DNA of 56,449 bases from HGM12713 sp045593725. Lineage in GTDB: Bacteria > Bacillota > Clostridia > Oscillospirales > CAG-272. The stretch covers positions 1-56,449 of the forward strand of contig JAZNXE010000029.1 in NCBI GenBank assembly GCA_045593725.1, given 5' to 3'. Made by a program: the position numbers and the translations under genes. The notes below the pieces were generated by a model, which was given only the letters and a program-made list of their open reading frames with translations, was not told the origin of the DNA and did no database searches. Below, in pieces: positions 49,399 to 56,449 of the stretch (positions within the stretch are counted from its first letter, which is position 1; the number at the start of each line of letters is the position of its first letter).

Positions 49399-49439
49399 TT
49401 TGTCCTTCCTGCGATTAATGCAATTATTAAAACAGTAAT

Positions 49440-49468
49440 ATTTTATCACAGCTTTCGCCGCTTGTCAA
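49440..49468 (-). promoter_or_regulatory. Predicted promoter of glyQS
   Basis: On the minus strand, TTGACA (49468-49463), 17 bp, TAAAAT (49445-49440), just after the tldE stop. Confidence 0.7.
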
Positions 49469-49477
49469 CAATATTTG

Positions 49478-50821
49478 TCAAGTTCCCGCAACGCTCATTC
49501 CGCGAATCAGAACGTCGGGAGAGCCAAAGACCGTAAAGCCTGTGGCTATGGAGAATTTGACCTCGTTTGAGAGTGCCTCAATGCTCTTCAGCAGCTCAAA
49601 GAAATTTCCCGCTATGGTAAAGGAGCGTACCGCCTCGCACTTTTTGCCATTCTTGACTCTAAATCCGAAGCTCTCTATGGAAAAATCTCCCGTAACCGCG
49701 TTAGCTCCTGCGTGAAGCCCTTTAAGCTCGGTAATATAAAGTCCGTCACCCATTCTGCCCAGCAGCTCATCCTCGGAAAGCTCTCCGCCCTTTATATAGA
49801 AATGATAAGGCGCGATGCCTACGTCGGAGGTATATCCCCCTCTTTGTCCGTTACCCGTGCTTTCTCTGCCAATCTTGTCGGCACTGGCAATATCGTAAAG
49901 CAGAGTTTTGAGCGTTCCGTTTTCTATAACGTTCTTAGAATAGGTCGCAACGCCCTCTCCGTCAAAGCCAGTCTGCATAGGGCTGCCCTCATAGAGCGGG
50001 TCATCAACAAGCGTTACGCAAGGAGCGGCTATCTGCTCCCCTTCTTTTCCTCGAAGCAAGGAAAGTCCAAGGTTTGCCTGTCTTCCCGAGAAAACCGAGC
50101 AAAAAGCAGAAAGCAGACCTCTCATACGCTCTCCGTCGATTATAACGTCGTATTTTCCGCTTGGTATCTCCTGCGCTCCTATCTTTGAAAGAGCTTCTTC
50201 GGTTGCCTTGCGCGGCATATCAGTAACTTCCGTGCCATCAAGTCCCTTTGCCATTGCTATTCCGTACTGAGATTCCCCGTCCTTTTCCACAACAGCCTGA
50301 ACAAAGGAGAGCGACGCTCCAACCTCGTTGAATAGATGCAAGCCGTAAGAGTTCATCAGCTCCATACGCACTCTTGCGCGTGTAGCGCCCGTTTGTGAGC
50401 TTTCCGCAATATATTCGCTCTGCTTTACTGTGTCGTCAAGCAGCTCAAGTGAGCGCGTCTTAAGCTTTGCCGCGCTATCCTCGGGAATGGGCGGAAGCTC
50501 AGGCTTTAGGTAATGCTCTGCCCCCGCGTATATGACCGCCTTATCTTCCTTCTCGATGAATTTCGCGTTATTTATGGCTCTGGCAACGAGTGCCTTCATT
50601 TCTTCATCGGTGAACAATTCGGTAGCGGCGCGTCCCATTTTACCGTCAACTATACAACGGAAGCACACGCCCCCGCTGACCTCTGATGAAAACGAGGATA
50701 TCTCTCCCTTAAGCGTTTCTGTGGAGATTCCCTCGCTCTCCATAAAATATACCTCGTATTCCTTAAGTCCGGCTCTTTTAGCCTCCTCTATAAGAGTGTT
50801 TTTTACTGCGTCAAAATTCAT
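49478..50821 (-). CDS. tldE: TldE/PmbA-family peptidase partner
   Basis: A 447-residue TldE/PmbA homologue, the non-metal half of the TldD-TldE heterodimer that degrades unfolded peptides and matures some RiPPs. The opening (EYEVYFMESEGISTETLKGE) and the glycine-rich C-terminal half (SADKIGRESTGNGQRGGYTS, then GLHAGANAVTGDFSIESFGF) are characteristic. The HExxxH metal motif of TldD is absent, as expected. It starts 13 bp after the tldD stop. No peptide precursor gene or radical SAM RiPP enzyme is adjacent. Confidence 0.9.
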   Translation of the reverse strand: MNFDAVKNTLIEEAKRAGLKEYEVYFMESEGISTETLKGEISSFSSEVSGGVCFRCIVDGKMGRAATELFTDEEMKALVARAINNAKFIEKEDKAVIYAGAEHYLKPELPPIPEDSAAKLKTRSLELLDDTVKQSEYIAESSQTGATRARVRMELMNSYGLHLFNEVGASLSFVQAVVEKDGESQYGIAMAKGLDGTEVTDMPRKATEEALSKIGAQEIPSGKYDVIIDGERMRGLLSAFCSVFSGRQANLGLSLLRGKEGEQIAAPCVTLVDDPLYEGSPMQTGFDGEGVATYSKNVIENGTLKTLLYDIASADKIGRESTGNGQRGGYTSDVGIAPYHFYIKGGELSEDELLGRMGDGLYITELKGLHAGANAVTGDFSIESFGFRVKNGKKCEAVRSFTIAGNFFELLKSIEALSNEVKFSIATGFTVFGSPDVLIRGMSVAGT

Positions 50822-50834
50822 ATAAAAAACCTCC

Positions 50835-52214
50835 TTATCTTCCGCCTACGGTTATCTTCTTGACACGGATAAGCGGCTGTCCCACGTCTGTGGGAACACT
50901 TCCGCTGCTTGAGCCGCACATGCCCTGACCCGTTGCGAGATTTTGTCCAACCATATCAATATCCTGAAGTATCTTGGAGCCTGTACCTATAAGCGACGCT
51001 CCTCTTACAGGCTCGCATATCTTTCCGTTACGGACCATATATCCCTCGGTAACCGCAAAATTAAATGCTCCCGTAAGAGGATTGACAGAGCCGCCACCCA
51101 TTTGCTTGGCGTAAAGCCCGTATTCAATAGACGCGATTATATCCTCGTTTTTATCGGGACCGTTATCAATAAAGGTATTTGTCATTCGTGAGGTAGCCTC
51201 AAAGGAGTAATTCTGTCTTCGGCTGTTACCAGTCATAGGCATACCCATTCGCCTCGATCCTAAGCGGTCTATCATATATCCCTTGAGTACACCCTTTTCT
51301 ATGAGCACGTTACGACGTGTGGGATTACCCTCGTCGTCGATATTTACAGAGCCCCACGCTCCCGCTATGGTGCCGTCGTCTATCGCTGTGAGCTTTTCGT
51401 TGGCGATTTTTTGTCCGAGCTTTCCGCACATTTCAGACATTCCCACGCCAACCTGAGTTGCCTCAAGTGAGTGACCGCAAGCCTCGTGGAATATAACTCC
51501 ACCAAAGCCGTTTTCAATTGCAACAGTCATCTGTCCTGCCTTACAGTAATCGGCTCTGAGATTTACAAGCGCTTGGTCTGCCGCCCTTTTACCTGTTTCC
51601 TCGGGGGAGATAAGCTCGAACATTTCAAGTCCCATTCCACGCCCCGGCGACGCGCTGCCCGACTGATTTTCTCCGTTTTTCGACGCTACCGCGCTTACGG
51701 CGATACGAGTCCTTGTGTGAGTATCCCCCGCAAGGAGTCCCTCGGTATTGGCTACGAGTATCTCATGCTCAACAGACATAAGCCTACCCGAAACCTGAGA
51801 TATAAGGTCACTTCGCTCCTTTGCCGCAAAGCAGGCAGATTTCAATATATCTATTTTTGTAGGAAGCTGAGTGGTTATAGGATTTATACGGACAGGATGT
51901 ATATCTATGACCTCACGTCTGTTAAGACAGATGGATATAGGCGCACTTCCTTCACCCAAAGCGTCGGCTGCCGAGCGAGCGCAGGCGAGAAGCCCCTCTC
52001 TGCTTATATCCGAGGTGGATGCGTAAACAGTTCTTTCCCCAAGGAAAACTCTCACTCCCACTCCCGATATAACGTTGTCGCTTATTTCGTCTATTTTGCC
52101 GTCAATCAAGGCTATGGAGTTAGAGCGAGTATGCTCTCCGTACACCTCGGCGAAATCTCCGCCGCTTGACATGGCTACACCAAGCACCTCGCAAAGCAAT
52201 TCCTTATTTAACAT
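50835..52214 (-). CDS. tldD: TldD-family metallopeptidase
   Basis: A 459-residue TldD homologue. The zinc-binding motif is FHEACGHSLEAT (HExxxH at residues 243-248), and the third ligand region is near GMCGSSSGSVPTDVGQPLIR at the C-terminus. The N-terminus has GDFAEVYGEHTRSNSIALIDGK, and RRQNYSFEATSRMTNTFIDNG lies mid-protein. With TldE it should form the closed peptidase barrel. It starts 20 bp after tgt and is followed closely by tldE, in the mutS-mutL-tgt operon. Confidence 0.93.
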   Translation of the reverse strand: MLNKELLCEVLGVAMSSGGDFAEVYGEHTRSNSIALIDGKIDEISDNVISGVGVRVFLGERTVYASTSDISREGLLACARSAADALGEGSAPISICLNRREVIDIHPVRINPITTQLPTKIDILKSACFAAKERSDLISQVSGRLMSVEHEILVANTEGLLAGDTHTRTRIAVSAVASKNGENQSGSASPGRGMGLEMFELISPEETGKRAADQALVNLRADYCKAGQMTVAIENGFGGVIFHEACGHSLEATQVGVGMSEMCGKLGQKIANEKLTAIDDGTIAGAWGSVNIDDEGNPTRRNVLIEKGVLKGYMIDRLGSRRMGMPMTGNSRRQNYSFEATSRMTNTFIDNGPDKNEDIIASIEYGLYAKQMGGGSVNPLTGAFNFAVTEGYMVRNGKICEPVRGASLIGTGSKILQDIDMVGQNLATGQGMCGSSSGSVPTDVGQPLIRVKKITVGGR

Positions 52215-52234
52215 AGTGACCTCCTCTCGGGACG

Positions 52235-53371
52235 TCAGCTCTGACTGCGTTCACCGAGAATATTTCTGTATTTTTGATAGAAGCTTTCGAAGTAGCCTCC
52301 ATCAAGAGCGTTCCGTATCTCTCTTGTAAGATTGTTATAGAAATACAGATTATGCGCAACAGCAAGACGCATACCAAGAGATTCCTTCGCCTTGATAAGA
52401 TGTCTTACGTATGAGCGGCTGTAATTACGACACGCGGGGCAACCGCAATTTTCGTCAAAGGGTCTGGGGTCCTTAGCGTACTTTTCGTTGAGCAGATTCA
52501 TTTTTCCGTGCCACGTAAAGAGATTTCCGTGTCTTGCGTTTCTGCTTGGCATTACGCAATCGAAGAAATCCACGCCCATATGGACTGCCTCCAGTATATT
52601 ACAGGGTGTTCCCACTCCCATAAGATATCTGGGCTTATCCTTTGGCATATAAGGCTCTACCGCGTCGATTATCCTGTACATCTCCTCGGTTTCCTCACCA
52701 ACGGCAAGACCGCCTATGGCATATCCCGCAAGATCAAGCTCGGCTATACTCTGCATATGCTCGATACGAAGGTCCTCGTAAGTACCTCCTTGGTTTATTC
52801 CGAAAAGAAGCTGATTTTTGTTTATTGTTTCGGGCAAGGAATTGAGTCTGTCCATCTCGGTCTTGCAACGCACAAGCCAACGCACGGTACGGTCGCAGGA
52901 TTCCTTTACGTACTTATAAGGCGCGGGGTTTTCGATGCATTCGTCAAATGCCATAGCAATGGTTGACGCGAGATTTGACTGTATCTGCATACTCTCCTCA
53001 GGCCCCATAAATATTCTCTTTCCGTCAACGTGGGAGGCAAAGCGAACTCCCTCCTCGGTTATTTTACGCAGCTGTGACAGTGAAAATACCTGAAATCCGC
53101 CGCTGTCGGTAAGTATAGGGCGCTCCCAGTTCATAAACTTGTGAAGTCCGCCCATTTCGTATATGAGCTTATCTCCCGGTCTGATGTGCAAATGATAGGT
53201 ATTTGAAAGCTCTACCTGACAGTCAAGGTCGATAAGCTCTCGGCTGGACACTCCGCCCTTAATAGCCGCGCAAGTGCCTACGTTCATAAATACGGGGGTC
53301 TGTATATCTCCGTGAACGGTATGCAGAACTCCTCTTCTGGCTCTGCCGTCTGTCGCTAATATCTTAAACAT
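52235..53371 (-). CDS. tgt: Queuine tRNA-ribosyltransferase
   Basis: Exchanges guanine-34 for preQ1 in tRNAs with GUN anticodons. The 378-residue TIM barrel has GDIQTPVFMNVGTCAAIKG at the start, ILTDSGGFQVFSL (substrate-binding Asp), GGLAVGEETEEMYR, PRYLMGVGTPCNILEAVHMGVD, and DCVMPSRNARHGNLFT with the catalytic Asp. The zinc site is CGCPACRNYSRSYVRHLIK with a later His in AVAHNLYF. It follows mutL by 14 bp. queA and the preQ1 synthesis genes are not in the window. Confidence 0.96.
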   Translation of the reverse strand: MFKILATDGRARRGVLHTVHGDIQTPVFMNVGTCAAIKGGVSSRELIDLDCQVELSNTYHLHIRPGDKLIYEMGGLHKFMNWERPILTDSGGFQVFSLSQLRKITEEGVRFASHVDGKRIFMGPEESMQIQSNLASTIAMAFDECIENPAPYKYVKESCDRTVRWLVRCKTEMDRLNSLPETINKNQLLFGINQGGTYEDLRIEHMQSIAELDLAGYAIGGLAVGEETEEMYRIIDAVEPYMPKDKPRYLMGVGTPCNILEAVHMGVDFFDCVMPSRNARHGNLFTWHGKMNLLNEKYAKDPRPFDENCGCPACRNYSRSYVRHLIKAKESLGMRLAVAHNLYFYNNLTREIRNALDGGYFESFYQKYRNILGERSQS

Positions 53372-53385
53372 TTATTTTCCTTTCC

Positions 53386-55392
53386 TTACGTACGCTCAAA
53401 CTGCCTGTCAAGATTTTTCTTTGACAGCTCCATAGCCACGGGCCTGCCGTGGGGGCATACTGTTATATCGGGAAGCTCCATAAGCTTTCCAACTATCCAT
53501 TTTATATGCTCGGGCGAGTACTCTCTCCCAGCCTTTATTGCCGCCTTGCAGGATGCCTGATACAGAGCCTTCTCAAAGATAATATCTCTGGTAAGCCCAG
53601 CGCTTCCCGTTCCGCTCTTTATACGCTCAGCCATTACCACAAGCATATCGGCAACAGCCTCCGTGCCGATACCCTCTGGGATAGCCGTGACGTTAGCAGT
53701 ATATTTACCGGCGGTAAACTCGAAGCCTACCGCTTCTATCTCGGTCTTATACTGAAGCAGTGTCTGTATCTCCTCAGAGGTCATCATTATCTCCAAGGGC
53801 AGCATAAGCATCTGCGAGGATACCGACGTGTCCCTAAGACCCGCTTTAAGCTGTTCAAATATAATACGCTCGTGGGCGGCGTGCTTATCTATAAGAAGCA
53901 TAACATCTCCACGCTCAACAATCACATAAGCGTTGAAGGCTTCGCCGATTATTCGGTATTCAAGAGGTTGGGCTTTCGCTTCTCGTGTAGGTTCAATTGA
54001 AGCAGCAGACGCTCCATTCTCCGCAGCCGTGGAAGCTACCTCTCCGAAATTATTTTCTTCCCCTTCAAATTCTGCTCTTTCAAGCTCCTCCTCTGCCTTA
54101 ATAAGCTCATTGTACGTTCCCTTGAGATATTCACGAACGTAATCCTCCGCCGTTATCTCATATTTTTCCTGTGGCTTTACCTCGGGCTGGGGTGGTGGAG
54201 AAACCGTTTTCTCAAATTCAAATTTTTGGGAGGACTCCTTTTGCGCGCTTGTGGGCGCGGTATAAAGAGGCACTTCTATCTGACGTGTCCTCAGGGATTC
54301 CCTCTTTCCCTCGTCAATAGGCATATTTGCCCCCACTCCCTTAGGCGCCCATTCGTTCACTCTATCTCTTTGAGGTGCTGATAGCTCTACGCTTGGTCTT
54401 GCCGCATTTTGCTCAAGGGCATTTCTAACAGAGTAATATATTGCCTCAAAAACAGGCTTCTCGTTGGAGAATTTGACCTCAAGCTTTGCGGGATGTACGT
54501 TCACATCAACCGTAGAGGGATTTATATTCATAAACAAAACACAGCACGGGAATTTATCTGGGGGTATGTACGAGGTGTATGCCTGCTCAAGTGCGGCGCA
54601 GGCGGTCTTGCTCTTTACGTATCTGCCGTTAATAAAGAAATTCTGATAATTTCTGTTGGCTCTTACGTTATCCGAGCGTCCCACAAAGCCCTCTACTATG
54701 ATTCCATCCACCTCTATCTCGGTGCGTATGAGCTTTGAGGCAAACTCCCTGCCAAAGACAGAATATATAGTGTTTTTAACGCTTCCGTCACCTATGGTTT
54801 CAAGCTTTACGTTTCCGTCAATTATCAGCTTAAAGGATATATCGGGCTTTGACAGCGCTATTTTTTCCACCACGGCACTTACAGCCATAGCTTCGGTTGC
54901 GTCCTTTTTGAGGAATTTACGTCTTGCGGGAACGTTGGCAAAAAGATTTTCAACTATAACAGTCGTTCCGTCTGCCGCCGCTCTTTCGCTCACACCAAGG
55001 ATATTTCCGCCGCTTGCTCTGAGCATTGAGCCTGTTGACGCATCGCGGGTTTTGGATATTATACGCATATCGGATACCGACGCGATAGCGGCGAGCGCCT
55101 CTCCTCTGAAGCCCAGCGTAATTATACCGTCAAGGTCCTCGGCGTTCTTTATCTTACTCGTAGCGTGTCTGCGTATAGCTATGGGGAGATCCTCAGGCTC
55201 CATACCGCATCCGTTGTCCGAAACTCTCATGTACGTAACTCCGCCGTTCTGTATCTCCACGGTTATGGCGGTAGCACCCGCGTCAATGGCGTTTTCCATA
55301 AGCTCCTTTATGACAGACGAGGGTCTGTCCACCACCTCTCCCGCCGCTATAAGATTGGCAACGGCAAAGGAAAGCACGTTAATATTGCCCAT
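53386..55392 (-). CDS. mutL: DNA mismatch repair protein MutL (endonuclease type)
   Basis: A 668-residue MutL. The GHKL ATPase domain (1-330) has VVDRPSSVIKELMENAIDAG, VSDNGCGMEPEDL and ITLGFRGEALAAIASV. A variable, acidic linker (about 340-470) follows. The C-terminal nuclease domain carries LLIDKHAAHERIIFEQL, matching the DxHA(x)2E(x)4E metal motif, plus ACKAAIKAGREYSP and CPHGRPVAMELSKKNLDRQF. It should therefore nick the daughter strand itself, as in organisms without MutH. It starts 20 bp after the mutS stop. Confidence 0.96.
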   Translation of the reverse strand: MGNINVLSFAVANLIAAGEVVDRPSSVIKELMENAIDAGATAITVEIQNGGVTYMRVSDNGCGMEPEDLPIAIRRHATSKIKNAEDLDGIITLGFRGEALAAIASVSDMRIISKTRDASTGSMLRASGGNILGVSERAAADGTTVIVENLFANVPARRKFLKKDATEAMAVSAVVEKIALSKPDISFKLIIDGNVKLETIGDGSVKNTIYSVFGREFASKLIRTEIEVDGIIVEGFVGRSDNVRANRNYQNFFINGRYVKSKTACAALEQAYTSYIPPDKFPCCVLFMNINPSTVDVNVHPAKLEVKFSNEKPVFEAIYYSVRNALEQNAARPSVELSAPQRDRVNEWAPKGVGANMPIDEGKRESLRTRQIEVPLYTAPTSAQKESSQKFEFEKTVSPPPQPEVKPQEKYEITAEDYVREYLKGTYNELIKAEEELERAEFEGEENNFGEVASTAAENGASAASIEPTREAKAQPLEYRIIGEAFNAYVIVERGDVMLLIDKHAAHERIIFEQLKAGLRDTSVSSQMLMLPLEIMMTSEEIQTLLQYKTEIEAVGFEFTAGKYTANVTAIPEGIGTEAVADMLVVMAERIKSGTGSAGLTRDIIFEKALYQASCKAAIKAGREYSPEHIKWIVGKLMELPDITVCPHGRPVAMELSKKNLDRQFERT

Positions 55393-55412
55393 AATTCTCC
55401 CCCTTTCTCAAT

Positions 55413-56449
55413 TTATTTAAGTCTTTTCTTCAAATCAAACAAAAAGCTCATAGCTTCGTAGGGTGACAGGGTATTAAGGTCAACCGCCTTAAGCTCCTCT
55501 ATCACCTGCTCGTGTACGAAATCATCCATACTGATAAGGCTTTCGTCCTTTTCCTCCCGCACCGCATCAGAGGTCGAGAGTGCCTTCGCGGTCTTTTCCA
55601 CAGAAGCGAGGACCTCCTTGGCTCTGCGTATGACCTCGTTGGGAAGCCCCGCGAGCTTAGCTACCTCGATACCGTAGCTGTCGTCCGTGGAGCCTCTGAC
55701 TATCTTACGAAGGAAGGTGATATTATCCCCTCTCTTCTTAGCGGCTATGTTATAATTTACTATTCCCTCTATCTCGCCCTCCATAGAGGTAAGCTCGTGA
55801 TAATGAGTAGCAAACAGGGTCTTCGCCCCTATCTTTTTGCTGCTTGTATATTCTACTATGGCTCTGGCTATGCTCATACCGTCAAAGGTAGAGGTTCCTC
55901 TTCCCACCTCGTCATATATGATAAGGCTCTGTCTGGTAGCGTTTCTTAGTATATACGCCACCTCGTTCATTTCAAGCATAAACGTGGACTGTCCCGACGC
56001 CAAGTCGTCCGACGCGCCCACACGGGTAAAGAGCTTATCAACTATTCCAATTCTCGCCTCTTTTGCGGGAACGAACGAGCCTATCTGCGCCATGAGCGCG
56101 ATTATTGCCACCTGTCTCATATAGGTGGATTTACCCGCCATATTGGGTCCCGTTATGAGCATAAGGCGGTTATTTCTCGTATCAAGGTGAGCGTCGTTAG
56201 GCACGAAATAGGTATCTCTCACGAACTGCTCAACGACGGGATGGCGTCCATCCTTAATAATTATCTCATCACCCGTATCGACCTCGGGGCGCACGTAGTT
56301 ATTCTTAGCCGCAACGGTTGCGAGGCTGTAATAAGCGTCGAGCCTTGCCATAAGCGCCGCCGCCTTTTGTATGCGGTGACTGTTATCGGCAACGTAGCCG
56401 CGAACCTCGCAGAACAGCTCGTATTCAAGCGAGCAGACCTTGTCCGATG
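55413..56449 (-). CDS. mutS: DNA mismatch repair protein MutS (C-terminal part)
   Basis: Only the last 345 residues are in the window; the frame runs on past the right edge (VCSLEYELFCEVRGYVADNS upstream of the first internal Met). The ATPase domain shows the Walker A MLITGPNMAGKSTYMRQVAI, MNEVAYILRNATRQSLIIYD with the Walker B, DEVGRGTSTFDGMSIARAIVEY-type signature (DEVGRGTSTFDGMS) and LFATHYHELT. The C-terminal helix-turn-helix and dimer/MutL-contact segment follow. It is upstream of mutL in the same operon. Confidence 0.96.
   Translation of the reverse strand, partial: SDKVCSLEYELFCEVRGYVADNSHRIQKAAALMARLDAYYSLATVAAKNNYVRPEVDTGDEIIIKDGRHPVVEQFVRDTYFVPNDAHLDTRNNRLMLITGPNMAGKSTYMRQVAIIALMAQIGSFVPAKEARIGIVDKLFTRVGASDDLASGQSTFMLEMNEVAYILRNATRQSLIIYDEVGRGTSTFDGMSIARAIVEYTSSKKIGAKTLFATHYHELTSMEGEIEGIVNYNIAAKKRGDNITFLRKIVRGSTDDSYGIEVAKLAGLPNEVIRRAKEVLASVEKTAKALSTSDAVREEKDESLISMDDFVHEQVIEELKAVDLNTLSPYEAMSFLFDLKKRLK

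Overview
This window looks like chromosomal DNA from an anaerobic, probably gut-dwelling Clostridia (Bacillota; an Oscillospiraceae-like relative is my best guess, at low confidence). The evidence is the gene set: AddAB instead of RecBCD, TmcAL, a single-chain glycyl-tRNA synthetase, long-form HPF, DUF4364, a CwlD-type amidase, an endonuclease-type MutL and the TIGR03960/TIGR03936 pair. Shine-Dalgarno sites are strong AGGAGG types and many promoters read TTGNNN-17-TATAAT.

Layout. 1-1077 holds no gene, only a dense cluster of short palindromic, partly repeated elements. 1078-9811 is housekeeping: tmcAL and ackA divergent, homoserine dehydrogenase, DUF4364, a small sigma factor with a zinc-ribbon protein, a WYL regulator with a coupled partner, a small membrane protein, hpf and a flavodoxin. 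tRNA-Lys follows at 9937-10012. 10105-14829 is a decayed prophage-like island bounded by an intact tRNA-Thr(GGT) and an 18-bp copy of its 3' portion. It keeps a repressor/ImmA pair, a face-to-face promoter switch with matching operators, a frameshifted small gene, a chimeric BppU-type tail protein and a second tail-associated protein, but no integrase.

15028-18514 carries a phosphopantetheinyl transferase, fumarase, malic enzyme and a small unknown protein. 18546-25045, on the minus strand, runs htrA, then response regulator, histidine kinase, RlmA-type rRNA methyltransferase, glycosyltransferase, nitroreductase and a prolyl-tRNA editing protein, in what looks like one stress/envelope operon. 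addB-addA, a DUF11 protein and a DUF5058 / membrane protein / M20 peptidase operon fill 25247-36242. The minus strand then carries adenosine deaminase, the radical SAM pair, a 935-residue protein that appears to be a catalytically dead P-type ATPase with a long acidic extension, rlmB and guaB. After plus-strand cwlD and radA, the window ends with minus-strand glyQS and a mutS-mutL-tgt-tldD-tldE cluster; mutS is cut by the window edge.

The two most unusual items are the pseudo-P-type ATPase (39867-42674) and the immunity switch of the prophage remnant (10991-11118), where two opposing promoters carry the same 14-bp operator in the same phase of their spacers.
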